A DNA stretch of 57,322 nt from Candidatus Uhrbacteria bacterium. GTDB lineage: Bacteria; Patescibacteriota; Patescibacteriia; JACQRZ01. The notes under the pieces are model-generated. The model did no database searches, was not told the DNA's origin, and was given only the letters and a program-made list of their open reading frames with translations. This document shows positions 25,476 to 36,225 of the stretch, piece by piece (position 1 is the stretch's first letter; each line of letters begins with the position of its first letter). The DNA is taken from assembly GCA_016186045.1 (NCBI GenBank), contig JACPMJ010000007.1, forward strand, positions 1 through 57,322. Reading direction: 5' to 3'. The translations under genes and the position numbers were made by a program.

Positions 25476-28400
25476 CTAATGCAATGGAGTATCGCTACTG
25501 CTAAACTCTCCGGGCTGTTTTGTATCTATGGGAAGCTTAAGCGTCTTGCATATCTTTGTCTTCCGACTCCAGTTGTCCATGGCCTCTATGCACACCCTAT
25601 TGCCATCAATCTTACTGTTTCTAAACGTATAACTGTTGAGGGCGAATTTAGGGTTTTTACAAGGAGTCTCCGACGGCTCCGACGACGTACATGGCGGCTG
25701 ATCCTTGTACCCATCTCCTTCATCTTTTACAGGAAGTATGGGAAAGACATTATACGAATCTTCGGGATTCACATCGCTTGAGGATAATGTCACATACCGC
25801 AAAGGAAGCTGATCATTGTCCACGTCAACATAAAATTCTATCTTTACGATCGGCGCGCTCGCGGCTCCGATCTTTATCCAGCTGAAGCTGTCTGCGGCTC
25901 CTTCTTTGTTGTAGATGCCCGGATAGCGTACCGGCCAAGCGGCGTCATTAAACCAGCGCGGCGCTGTTTTTCCCTCTGTTGCTCTGAACCTGCCGCTTGA
26001 GCCAGGCACGCCGCTTGATGACGCATCTTCATATACCTTCGCAAACGGGATGGGATGAGACGCGTAATCAAAATCATCCGCGTTAAAGTTGGATACTGTT
26101 GTGCCGGGAGCGAGAGTATTCAAAATACTCTTATCAAAATCTGAAAGAAAGAGGTTATATGTGGCATTCGTGTCATCCCACAACGGCGGCGGAGTAATCT
26201 TGCTATTATACACATCCAATGAAATCCTCCAGCCATTTGTGGCATCTCCTATGAATTTCGGTTGGCCTGAATACGGACTATTGTCGCTTGTTCGCGCCTC
26301 TAAAACATCTGTAAAATCTTTTATGGGGCTGTTAGCTGTTTTCAGCGCGACAAGAATCGCTTCTCGTTCCCTATCCGGACGGGTGTTTATGACAGCATTA
26401 TAGTTTGTATTACTGCCACTCGTATATTCTGACCACTTACTCCAATCCCAGTTAAATTTCTTCGTATCAAGCTTAAAATCTGCAACCGGAGCGCTTGGGA
26501 GCGAAAAATCAGATACGGGATCAGATGTGATTTCCGCGTTTTTGTTATACAACTTTGGTCTACTCTTGTAATATTGCTCCAATGTCTGCCTTTCACCGGT
26601 CTCATCCTCTGAATGATTTTTCGTTCCATTTGGATCTCTAGCTGCCGCCCGTTCATTGATGGTAAAGCCAAACCGATCTGCACCACTGCCCTTTGAGCCG
26701 TACCACCGCCATTGCGATATGGTGCGTTTCAGGATGATGGGCCCGGTGGACGTGGCACCTGCTTGCATCGTGGTAAGCTGTTTTCCCTTGGCTCCGCCCC
26801 AGTCAGGTTTCTCTACGTTTTTTACGATTGAATAAAACGGCACTGATTTTTTTTCTTGTGCCACGCGCACCACGCGCGCGCAATACACATCCCGATAGGT
26901 CGCCTTTGCGGTGATGTTATATCCGCCTTTTCCCAAAAGTCTGCCTCTTTGGGGGATAGGTATTGACACGCCTTGATTAGTCGCTTCCTCATTTTCTATT
27001 TCTGATTTTGGCGTCAAATTGCAAGAGGGTCCACCCATGTTCGCTCCATTATATTCAAGTACTTCCGTATAGTTTTTCGCGCAGTTGTTTACAAATCTAC
27101 CTTCTGTAGCATCCCAATGCCATTCTGTCTCCACGGTGCCTTTACGCGTGATGGTGGATGGGGGAATAACATCTCCGCCATAGGAATTATACCCAATCGT
27201 GTCCTCTCTCTCTTGGGGATCAGCGTATGCGGATGTGCCATCGGCACGATATCCTCCGGCAGTAGTACTGTATACTTCAACGAGTCTTCCCGTTATCTTG
27301 CCATTATTCGGATCTATTCCTAGGCCTACTAAGCCCTGAGGAGTACCCCCTTTTGTAGAAAAATCTCCTTGATAAAACTCTACCCTTGCGATTGGCACTA
27401 TTTCCCATTTACCGGTGGTTGCATTTTTAACAATTTTCTTTTCCACAGTAGTCACTCTGTCCTTTCTCATCACCGTCTCTTCCGCTTGCATCTTTGTATC
27501 TGCACACGGGTTGGAGGTGCAGGTTTCCACCTTATATCCCGTTTGACTAGAACCAGTTGCCCAGTCGCTCTGGTCTATATCGCCATCTTTATTACTATAC
27601 TCTCTATCGCCATACGACCCCGGTCCTCCGGTTCGAACTTTATCTACTCGATGCGTATTTTTTTCTCCGCAGGTAACCGTGCTTCGTGTTTTACACTCAT
27701 TCCATGTTTGCCCATGACACTCAACAGTTCTTTCACAAACTCTACTGGATCCCACCCAATAATCTTGAAAATGGTAGAAGTCTTGACACGTTCTTTCGGC
27801 ATTAGTTGTGGCATCATCTGGACACTTATACTCTCCTCCTGAGGAATTCTCTCCTGGATTTCCATCACACTCGTCCTTTGGGGGGTCGTTCCCACCAATT
27901 TGACCACCTGTTTTACCAGTACCGCATGCTCCTTCCTCTGCTTTATGAGTAAAAGTATTGGGACCATAGAAGTCCGCAACCGCGGCGTCCCATCCTCCTA
28001 CACAAGGATAAGAGTCTTTGCACTCATAAGGCGTTGTCGTAAAAACCCTTCTCCATGGCTGTTCTTGAGGTATATTAGAAGTACGCCAGTCTTCACTTAT
28101 ACCCGGAACTCCACTCATAGCAGTCACCGGGCTCGGATCGTATGTTGTGACTTTCTTTTTTGCAGGCAATTCCACATACCTTTGCGTACCATTCGCGCAT
28201 TTACCGTCTCCATCATTAGTTGGTCCGGCTCCTCCAAATGCTTTATCCTTAGCCTCATCACACGTCTCCACAATGCGCGCTATGACATCTGTTGTTGGGG
28301 CGAGTACGTTTCTTGCTGGGTAGTCGCTTGGATGCGTTGGGACTCCATCCTTTGTTGTAAGATCTCCCGTGTATGTTTTAGGGTATCCTGAAACATTTGT

Positions 28401-31400
28401 TATAGTTACGAGCCCCTCTGCCACTGATTTTGTCGTCCCCCCTGCATTTTCATTGATCGTAAATTCCGTCACGCGATCCACTCGCATCACAGACTCCCTA
28501 TATGGCACGGCGTTTGACGTAATCACTCGCCCGATACCGGGAATTTCTGCAACAGCAGGCACAGCCACTGTAATAGGGTTTTGGGTAGTATTCTTCAGCA
28601 CCTCCTCATGTTCGCGCACACTAAACTGCGCGCAAAAATAAATGTCATCATTTGAAAAATCCTCTGATAGCCCGGAACCACCAATGGCCGCAGTAGCACT
28701 TGCAGAACTTTCTAAGGCGGCCTGTGTTTCTGTGCGATCAGACGGATACCAATTCAGGCACGCGCCCTTAAAACCGAAATTGGAAATATCACTGCGTGCG
28801 GCAACGTTCAATCCCGGAATTCCAAGAACACCAAAATACGTATCCGAAAACTTGGGATACGGCTCAAGACAGTACCCTTCTATGCCCTGATATTCATCTC
28901 CCTTTTTATTCTCATACTTGCAAGAATCTACTGAAAACTTCCTGTTTTCAAGCGTATCGGCAGAAGATGCCTTGGGGTGATATCGCACATCTGGGGCATC
29001 ACTGCGCGGCCGCACTCGGCAGGAATTAAATACTTCAATCACCGGATCCGCGGGCGACATCACAAGATTCAGACGACCCGGTATTACGGTGGATTTCTGC
29101 GGCCATCCGAACAATGACGTATGCCCGGATACGCCAGCCAAGCGCGTACTCCACCCTCCAAGAAACTGAAAATCAGGCCGTGCCATGCCGGTAAGAGAGG
29201 CAAACGGGATAGGAGTCTTGAGCGCGGCATTATGCGCTTCCTGAGTAGTTTCAGCTGTGGCTGAAGACGTAAATAATGAAGGTTCCAGCGTATTGGTCTT
29301 TTCCGGCTGGTTTATGGTGTTTGAGAATAGGGGATTTGCGCATGTGCCATCTTCTGCGCGCATATTGCATGGCACACGGCTTGTACAGAATACTTTTTGA
29401 GTGGTAGGATCGGTATAATAGAACGCACAATCCAGCCATGTCTTACAGGTGCGATCTAAGCGCACTTTGAGAAGCGTATTCGCGTCATTGGTTGACGTGC
29501 TATTTCCCGGATCTGTCAGATTTATGGGGATGCCGCGCCTGCCGCCGTTTGTATAGTCAGCATAATATGCGGAAGAACCATATTTCAGCCCTTCTACGTT
29601 CGCATCATTAAAAAGTATACACCCTCCATCCACATCCATTTTTCCATTGCACTCTCCTTTGTTTTCCGCATTCGCAAGATAGTAGTACTCGCGTTGGCAA
29701 GATACGCTTGGCGTGCCTCTGCCGTAATCATCCCGCAATGTTTCATCTGTCTTACATTCCGGATCTATAATCTTTCTACAGGTCTTCTGAGACGAGGGGC
29801 AAATCTTGGGTATGTTATTTTCCAGTATGGCATCATCATCTTCCGTGCATTCTTTCTCTGTGCACTCACCATTGCCAAAATTCTTACAGTCCGCATCCGC
29901 GGTGCACGCAACCTCAACCGTAGAGCCTGCGCATGTTTTGTAATACCATACGCCTTTTATCTTGAGTTCGGCAATCTGTGCATTCTTTTGCTCTGAGGTG
30001 AGTGTGGAATCATTTTTTATTTTATTTATATCATTGTCTGTGGGCGTGCGCCATCTACAAAGCTTTTTCCCGGGATTCTTAAAAAAGACATCTTTTTGTC
30101 CGGCAAGTAAAAACGCCTTGCATGAGACGGCATCCAAAGCGCATATTCCTTGCGCCAAATCCTGCAATCTCGCCTCCTCTGGAGTTATTTTCAGATATCG
30201 CGTGATCCAGTCTTCGGTTTTTGTGTCTATACTCAAGCTCCGAGTACTCACGGCGTCACTGATGTCCAAAGTCGGCTTGCCATACGCGGTACAGCCCGCA
30301 TCAGCCGCTTGGCAGGATTTTGTCTGGTCTTGTATGAGATACATGGATGCGGCACTCTGCGCATATGCTTTGCATCCAACCATCTCGTTCGGGCATAGCC
30401 GTTCCACATCTCGGAACACCGCTTGCGCACCCGCGCGATCCGCATACAGCTTACAGCCGATCTGATCTTTTTTTGCGGTGGTCTTGTCTGCCGGATTTGC
30501 CACGCACTCATCCGGCAGGACCCATGAGTCGTCCACGGCATATATCACACCCGATGCCTGCTTGACAATAATGGAGTCAAGTAAAACAGTGGAAAAAGCA
30601 TCAGTAAGATTCTTTGGAGTGACCGTGATGCGCACTCCGGAACCCCCCTGAACCACGGGGTGGACATTGGCTAATTTTGCAAAGGAGAATGTCAGATACC
30701 GCCATGTGTTTGCGGGCAACGTGGAGCTGGCGGAAGAGATCGTCACCGTCCGGCCGTCTGTATCTTCAAAACCCAAAATATCCATCTTCACTTTTGCCTC
30801 TTCTGTGCCAGAAACCTTTATGCTCAAGCCCGCGAGATAGGAGACATCACCCAGCAGAAGCAATCCGTTTTTTTCAAATGTGACAGGCCCGGCAACGGGT
30901 GTAACAGTGACTTTATTCTTCATCTCAAGACTGTGGTTTCCCAAGCTCTCCGACTCATTGGACGCGGTCGCGGGAAGAGAAGTTTCACCTGCGAATGCTG
31001 TCCAGCCGTCTGCGGTATTGTCTTCAAAATTACTATAGTCCACCATGACCACATTGCCCGCGGTAGGATCTCGAAACTCCCTGCATCGAGCAGACGATGA
31101 CGGACACGTCTGGCTCAAAGAAGGAGTTATTTTGTAGATGTTTCCAGCAGTTCCGTCCAACGTGCGACGGTATTCAGTGCAGTCGTCAGTAAGGTATATG
31201 AGCTTGTCCATCTGATAATATTCCGCCTCAAAACCAGCAGTATCCTTTCTGTTTACATACAATTGGCGGCAGTTTGGCGTGGTGATGTTTGGATTGGTAA
31301 ATTGATTATAATAATATGTCGCGTCATCGCCGTTATTTTTTCCGTCTCCGGTGCAGTCACACTGCTCAGTCCCAAAACACGCGGGCGCGCCACTGCTATC

Positions 31401-34400
31401 CGCCTGCACGGTGAATACATCCAAGCGGTATCCGCCCAGATTTGACCCCATGGGGCTATAAAACACCGTTACTTTGTTTGGATCTGTGGGCTTTTTTTCG
31501 CACCATCTGATTTCTTTGAAATAGTCGCGTTTTTCCGCTCCAGCGCCTGTGAGAACGTTTGTGAATTCATCACATCCCGCGTCTGACACTAAACATTGTC
31601 GGACCGTGGGCGATGTGGGAATAAACGCGGCGTTTGTGCTGTCTTGCGCCAGGCCAAGCTGGGATTGAATGCGCGTTTTTTGGATACTGTAGTCGGTCAG
31701 GCCTGCGCACGCCTCCTTGCATCCTGTTTTGGGGCCGGTGGCGGCGATAGGAAACCCTCCCACCTCCTGCGGCGTATACAGCTCGCATCCCACGTACTCC
31801 TCCGCGCAGTGTAAAGTAAACGGCTTGCACTCCTCCCTGCGATACGATGGCTTTGTAAATGGTTTGCCGGTAGTGGCATCATTGACCGTATTGTTCGCGT
31901 CATCGCATTGGTAATAATTTGGCGCGATTTTTGTGTATGTTTCCTTTTCTTTCACCCCCTGATAATCACTGAAAAACGATCCTTGCTCTATCTGTGCGCC
32001 ATAGACATATGTATCACCCGCCTGGGTATACAGATATACACGAAGTTCATCGAGAGGGCTATAATCTTTGAGTGTTGTTTTGGTAAGACTACAACGCTTC
32101 CACGTAGGACCTATGGCACACTTCTGGACTCCTTGATCTGCATCAGATCCAAGCGCAAGAGTAATGACGGAATCTTCTGAGGATTTTGCCCAGAGAGAAA
32201 ATGTAAATGTTTTTCCCGACACGCTATCCAATCCATGGCTTTTTTTATGTAAATGCACACGGTATTCTCCCCCACCACCGCCATTTTCTTTTCGGGTAAT
32301 CTTACCAACTGGCTCTTTTATACCATTTGGAGAAATTTCATTTGTTACACGTTGCCAGGTAATCGTGGGTTGATTTTCTCCATATATACACAAACTCCAG
32401 CTCTCCTCTGTACCCCCGCACCAGCCATTCTTATTTCCCATGATATCTGACTGAGGAGCAAAATTTTTAAACGTAGCGCCTTTTGGTATGACTCCCCTGC
32501 ATCCTTCCGCTTGCGCAGTGCATTCCGCGGCTTTTGGAGTGAAATACGCCTTGTTTGCGGAATCCCAGTCTTTTACTATAGAGTTTTTGGAGGTTCCGGT
32601 GGTCCTATTCGCGCCCATAAAACGTGTCGTACTATACCATGCGCATCCGGCAGTGTTTTCATTGCATGCATCGTGCTTGGGTATGCTGTCTTTCAGATAG
32701 TAGCTGACCCCTTTCGTACTCTTGTCTATAAATTCATCACAGCTTGCGTACAAGGGTTTGCACTGTGTGCCATTGAACCGCCAAATTTTTTTCTCCTCCA
32801 GACAATAGCCATACATCTTGGGAGCGCACTTCCCTTGGGCGCCGTCTTCCAGACAGGATTGCTCATCCAAACAGACCTCTGAACGGACCACGGTTCGCTC
32901 CTCATCATCCATACCGCATGTGGAGGCGGTTAAACAGACATTCTTTTCATCGTCGGATGGTTCGGCCGTCGCATTGATAGCAGATCCGTCAAGTTTTTTT
33001 GTCAGACAGCTTTTGTCGCAACATACGACGCCATCTCCGTTGGTATCGTTTTTACATATGGTCTGCTCCGTATCTTTTGTCTTTCCCTGCACCGGGCCAT
33101 ATCCCTTCACGGCGCAGTACAAGGAGGGCAGTTTCAATACCCAGTTCGGATCCACAAGCCGGAAAAACTTGCTGGATGGATCGTCAAACGCGTCTACCAT
33201 GTTTTGCAAGGTACAGCTTTTTTCGGATCCGCAGGCGTCATCATGATCTCTGATATACAACGCGGCAAATTCCCAGGAAACCGGCAGGACCCGGTATTTC
33301 CGCAAGACAACCAATGAATTATACGGATAATTCGTCTCCCAGCTGGGCTGGATGGCTTCTTCCATGGATCGCGGTTTACTTTGACTGTCAAACCCAAACA
33401 CACCATTTGGATTGAGCCCCGCATTCTCTCCTTTTTTAAACGCATCTATGGCCTCTGTCACGGTCATTTTCTGCTGGACGGCGTTTGCAAACGCGTCTCC
33501 CAGCACGCACGCGTTTGCGCTGGTATCGCATGATGATGAGCGAAGCTGGGAAAGCACATCCATGACTCCGGCATCTATGCCACTTACCCGCGTAAGCGTG
33601 GCTGTGTACTGACGCACTGCGGCGATGCCACCGCTGGACGGCCCCGCGTCGGGATTGTATACGGCGTCCATGACCGCCGCCTGAGCAGGATTTATCGCCT
33701 GAAGCGGAGCGTTCGCAATGGCCGTAACCGCGGCTTGGGCAAGATCCACTCTTTCTTCCGCTTGCCTCACCTCCTGTATCACCCGCGTAACAACGGCTTG
33801 CGCTTGCTCTACTTCTTTTTTTGCTTCTTCTGAGGGAGGAATAGCTCTCGCTCCTTCAAGTACGGCATTTGCGTTATCAAGCTTTTCTTGTGCTAAATCA
33901 AGTTTTGCTTTTTCAGCCAATAGCTTCGCCTTTGCGGCGTTGTCTTTCGCGCTTTTTTCCAACGTGTCCGCGAGTTTATTGAACTCATTGTCTTTTGACG
34001 CCGCCTGCCATTGCTTAATATTTCTCACTAATCCTTGCTTCAGGTAATTCATGCCCTTGCTCAACAGAGAGTCCACAAACGTGCCTACAATATCCGCGGC
34101 GTCTGCCACAAATTTTCCTGTCACGCCTTTTACCGGATCGGAGCTATTTTCCTGGCCCTTTTCTAGTCCACCTTTCAGCTGAGAACGCACAATATCTCCG
34201 GGCGTTTTGATATTTCCCGCCTCGTCCTCCTCCGGCTTAAACGTGAGTTTATCTATGAACTCAGCCATGGTCGCGGCGGCAACTTGTTTTTCATGCGCGT
34301 CAAAAAACGCGGTGTTCGCATTGAATGCCACGCCCACATCGCTGGATTCGGTGTCAAAAAGATCTCCAAGTGTTTTCCAGTTTGCCAAGGATTTCGGATC

Positions 34401-35204
34401 AAATGTCTTAAACTGATCATACAAGTTCCCCCAGTTTTTTGCCAGATCGTTCACATTACAGACGGGCTCTACATCCGGATCTTCCCCCAATGACCCGATG
34501 CCCAGGGAAATTTTGAAAGAGATGTTCGCGTTGGGGTTACAGAGAAATCCCAAAACAGACGCCACCTCTTCCGATGTGCCGCCCTCCTGTCCGCGACGAT
34601 CCGCTTCTGCGCGCTTTGCTTCATTTTTATTCATCTGATTCACATCACCTCGGATATTCTTCGCCTTGGCCTCAGCCGCGTCTGCTTTTTGACCATAATC
34701 TGCCGAGGCCTTTTCAAGACCGTATTGCTTAGCGCTATTTGAATCAGCTCTATAATCTGATCCTTCTTTATCAAGTTTAGCCGCATTTTTTGTCATGTCT
34801 TCCTTCTTTGATCTATTAAAACCTTTTTCAAATCCCTTTGCCATGCCTTCCAAGCCGAAACTCAAAAATTTTCCGCCAATATCTTTCATCTCCTTGTCCC
34901 ACGCCTTGGTGCTCCAGAACGGCTCCTGGCCTTTTTTTCCTGTGGCAAATTCTTGCAGTGCCGTCTCCACCATCTTATGCGCGAGACTTTTTGCCAAACT
35001 CTTTAATGTCTTATATACCGCCGTCTCAAGGCCCACAACAATCGCCTCACCGATCCATTTGCCAATGTTTCCCAAGCTGAAAATTTCCGCATTCGGTAAT
35101 TGCGCCCGCACCGGCGCTGGCCGAAACGCCATATACACGCCCGGCATCAGCATGACAGCGACAAGAAATACGATTAGTGTTTTTTTTGCATGGGAAAGGC
35201 GCAT
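25476..35204 (-). CDS. Giant (3242 aa) secreted Cys-rich protein with carbohydrate-binding-like modules
   Basis: Single open ORF; signal peptide MRLSHAKKTLIVFLVAVMLMPGVYMAFRPAPVRAQ; repeated C-x5-GC-x2-[YF] motifs; jelly-roll-like TFTFSLWAKSSEDSVITLALG...VYLYTQAGDTYVYGAQIEQG. Confidence 0.85.
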   Translation of the reverse strand: MRLSHAKKTLIVFLVAVMLMPGVYMAFRPAPVRAQLPNAEIFSLGNIGKWIGEAIVVGLETAVYKTLKSLAKSLAHKMVETALQEFATGKKGQEPFWSTKAWDKEMKDIGGKFLSFGLEGMAKGFEKGFNRSKKEDMTKNAAKLDKEGSDYRADSNSAKQYGLEKASADYGQKADAAEAKAKNIRGDVNQMNKNEAKRAEADRRGQEGGTSEEVASVLGFLCNPNANISFKISLGIGSLGEDPDVEPVCNVNDLAKNWGNLYDQFKTFDPKSLANWKTLGDLFDTESSDVGVAFNANTAFFDAHEKQVAAATMAEFIDKLTFKPEEDEAGNIKTPGDIVRSQLKGGLEKGQENSSDPVKGVTGKFVADAADIVGTFVDSLLSKGMNYLKQGLVRNIKQWQAASKDNEFNKLADTLEKSAKDNAAKAKLLAEKAKLDLAQEKLDNANAVLEGARAIPPSEEAKKEVEQAQAVVTRVIQEVRQAEERVDLAQAAVTAIANAPLQAINPAQAAVMDAVYNPDAGPSSGGIAAVRQYTATLTRVSGIDAGVMDVLSQLRSSSCDTSANACVLGDAFANAVQQKMTVTEAIDAFKKGENAGLNPNGVFGFDSQSKPRSMEEAIQPSWETNYPYNSLVVLRKYRVLPVSWEFAALYIRDHDDACGSEKSCTLQNMVDAFDDPSSKFFRLVDPNWVLKLPSLYCAVKGYGPVQGKTKDTEQTICKNDTNGDGVVCCDKSCLTKKLDGSAINATAEPSDDEKNVCLTASTCGMDDEERTVVRSEVCLDEQSCLEDGAQGKCAPKMYGYCLEEKKIWRFNGTQCKPLYASCDEFIDKSTKGVSYYLKDSIPKHDACNENTAGCAWYSTTRFMGANRTTGTSKNSIVKDWDSANKAYFTPKAAECTAQAEGCRGVIPKGATFKNFAPQSDIMGNKNGWCGGTEESWSLCIYGENQPTITWQRVTNEISPNGIKEPVGKITRKENGGGGGEYRVHLHKKSHGLDSVSGKTFTFSLWAKSSEDSVITLALGSDADQGVQKCAIGPTWKRCSLTKTTLKDYSPLDELRVYLYTQAGDTYVYGAQIEQGSFFSDYQGVKEKETYTKIAPNYYQCDDANNTVNDATTGKPFTKPSYRREECKPFTLHCAEEYVGCELYTPQEVGGFPIAATGPKTGCKEACAGLTDYSIQKTRIQSQLGLAQDSTNAAFIPTSPTVRQCLVSDAGCDEFTNVLTGAGAEKRDYFKEIRWCEKKPTDPNKVTVFYSPMGSNLGGYRLDVFTVQADSSGAPACFGTEQCDCTGDGKNNGDDATYYYNQFTNPNITTPNCRQLYVNRKDTAGFEAEYYQMDKLIYLTDDCTEYRRTLDGTAGNIYKITPSLSQTCPSSSARCREFRDPTAGNVVMVDYSNFEDNTADGWTAFAGETSLPATASNESESLGNHSLEMKNKVTVTPVAGPVTFEKNGLLLLGDVSYLAGLSIKVSGTEEAKVKMDILGFEDTDGRTVTISSASSTLPANTWRYLTFSFAKLANVHPVVQGGSGVRITVTPKNLTDAFSTVLLDSIIVKQASGVIYAVDDSWVLPDECVANPADKTTAKKDQIGCKLYADRAGAQAVFRDVERLCPNEMVGCKAYAQSAASMYLIQDQTKSCQAADAGCTAYGKPTLDISDAVSTRSLSIDTKTEDWITRYLKITPEEARLQDLAQGICALDAVSCKAFLLAGQKDVFFKNPGKKLCRWRTPTDNDINKIKNDSTLTSEQKNAQIAELKIKGVWYYKTCAGSTVEVACTADADCKNFGNGECTEKECTEDDDAILENNIPKICPSSQKTCRKIIDPECKTDETLRDDYGRGTPSVSCQREYYYLANAENKGECNGKMDVDGGCILFNDANVEGLKYGSSAYYADYTNGGRRGIPINLTDPGNSTSTNDANTLLKVRLDRTCKTWLDCAFYYTDPTTQKVFCTSRVPCNMRAEDGTCANPLFSNTINQPEKTNTLEPSLFTSSATAETTQEAHNAALKTPIPFASLTGMARPDFQFLGGWSTRLAGVSGHTSLFGWPQKSTVIPGRLNLVMSPADPVIEVFNSCRVRPRSDAPDVRYHPKASSADTLENRKFSVDSCKYENKKGDEYQGIEGYCLEPYPKFSDTYFGVLGIPGLNVAARSDISNFGFKGACLNWYPSDRTETQAALESSASATAAIGGSGLSEDFSNDDIYFCAQFSVREHEEVLKNTTQNPITVAVPAVAEIPGIGRVITSNAVPYRESVMRVDRVTEFTINENAGGTTKSVAEGLVTITNVSGYPKTYTGDLTTKDGVPTHPSDYPARNVLAPTTDVIARIVETCDEAKDKAFGGAGPTNDGDGKCANGTQRYVELPAKKKVTTYDPSPVTAMSGVPGISEDWRTSNIPQEQPWRRVFTTTPYECKDSYPCVGGWDAAVADFYGPNTFTHKAEEGACGTGKTGGQIGGNDPPKDECDGNPGENSSGGEYKCPDDATTNAERTCQDFYHFQDYWVGSSRVCERTVECHGQTWNECKTRSTVTCGEKNTHRVDKVRTGGPGSYGDREYSNKDGDIDQSDWATGSSQTGYKVETCTSNPCADTKMQAEETVMRKDRVTTVEKKIVKNATTGKWEIVPIARVEFYQGDFSTKGGTPQGLVGLGIDPNNGKITGRLVEVYSTTAGGYRADGTSAYADPQEREDTIGYNSYGGDVIPPSTITRKGTVETEWHWDATEGRFVNNCAKNYTEVLEYNGANMGGPSCNLTPKSEIENEEATNQGVSIPIPQRGRLLGKGGYNITAKATYRDVYCARVVRVAQEKKSVPFYSIVKNVEKPDWGGAKGKQLTTMQAGATSTGPIILKRTISQWRWYGSKGSGADRFGFTINERAAARDPNGTKNHSEDETGERQTLEQYYKSRPKLYNKNAEITSDPVSDFSLPSAPVADFKLDTKKFNWDWSKWSEYTSGSNTNYNAVINTRPDREREAILVALKTANSPIKDFTDVLEARTSDNSPYSGQPKFIGDATNGWRISLDVYNSKITPPPLWDDTNATYNLFLSDFDKSILNTLAPGTTVSNFNADDFDYASHPIPFAKVYEDASSSGVPGSSGRFRATEGKTAPRWFNDAAWPVRYPGIYNKEGAADSFSWIKIGAASAPIVKIEFYVDVDNDQLPLRYVTLSSSDVNPEDSYNVFPILPVKDEGDGYKDQPPCTSSEPSETPCKNPKFALNSYTFRNSKIDGNRVCIEAMDNWSRKTKICKTLKLPIDTKQPGEFSSSDTPLH

Positions 35205-35207
35205 AGA

Positions 35208-36158
35208 TTATTGTTTCACCTCTTGATATGCTTGTTTTGCCAATGTTTTGAGTGTCGCGTCATCTATCCTTTTGAGGTCTTCTTCGGAGATCCTGCCGGT
35301 TTTACGTAAAAGGTCACGGAGTTGGTCGGGACTCATGGCATTTGGATCAAACTGCTCTTGCGCAGTAAACGGCTGGGAGGGCGCCGGCTGGACAGCCTGC
35401 GGAATAGAGGGAGTGGACTGATCCCTCGCCTCCTGCTCCTTGATGACCTTTTCGTACGTGGATTCAAATACCTGGCCGTATATATTTTTGAGAGCTGTGT
35501 CATCTACGTTTTTCAAATCTTTTTCAGACATGCCCTGACGCACCAGAAACGCGCGGATCTCCTGCGGAGACAAATTCCGCAAATCCTCAATGGTCATGGG
35601 CGTGTCAAAGCCGGGAATCGTAACCGCAGGCAGGGGAAGCTGGGCTTGTCCGCCAAGCACCGCCTGGCCTCCCAATAACCCGCCGCTCAACTTGGGAATG
35701 TTTTCCGTGCTCGTAGATGCGGAAGTGTTGAAAAGCTCGCTCTGGATATTTCCGCAGGCTCGCTTTGATTCATCGCACAGCGGATCATGGCCGGTGCGCA
35801 GTTCCGTCTTGTCATCATAGCCATCGCCATCACTATCATCCAGAAACGCGCTGGTGCGGTAAATGGTAATTTCATCAAAATCATTCAGGCCGTCCTTGTC
35901 CGTGTCGGCGTTTTTCAATACTTCGTCTGTTTTTTCTTTTTGTTCGTCTTTTGAAAGTTGTTGTACGGGAAGTGGCTTTGATCCGTCCTTGCGCGCAAAT
36001 GGATATTGTATATTTTTTGTGATTCCCTGCAAACCGAATATTGAAATGCCCGCGAATAATAATATAAACAAACCAACGAGCGGACGTTGATCCTGTTTTT
36101 TGGAACTGTGCGTTTCTTGCGCACCGCCCTCGCCTTCTGAAAAATGCTGTTCTTCCAT
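35208..36158 (-). CDS. TM-anchored protein with TSP3/EF-hand-like calcium-binding repeats
   Basis: TM LVGLFILLFAGISIFGL; DTDKDGLNDFDE, DSDGDGYDDKTELRTGHDPL; ends 4 bp before the giant gene start. Confidence 0.8.
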   Translation of the reverse strand: MEEQHFSEGEGGAQETHSSKKQDQRPLVGLFILLFAGISIFGLQGITKNIQYPFARKDGSKPLPVQQLSKDEQKEKTDEVLKNADTDKDGLNDFDEITIYRTSAFLDDSDGDGYDDKTELRTGHDPLCDESKRACGNIQSELFNTSASTSTENIPKLSGGLLGGQAVLGGQAQLPLPAVTIPGFDTPMTIEDLRNLSPQEIRAFLVRQGMSEKDLKNVDDTALKNIYGQVFESTYEKVIKEQEARDQSTPSIPQAVQPAPSQPFTAQEQFDPNAMSPDQLRDLLRKTGRISEEDLKRIDDATLKTLAKQAYQEVKQ

Positions 36159-36225
36159 ACTCTATATGGTCTTACATACAGTATACCGCGCTTTATGTAT
36201 GCGTAAAGTGGATAATGTCTCTCTG

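Noticed and set aside
25691-34493. Many 60-160-aa plus-strand ORFs across the giant gene
   Set aside because: Antisense or out-of-frame noise within a long GC-balanced coding region; no recognisable domains.
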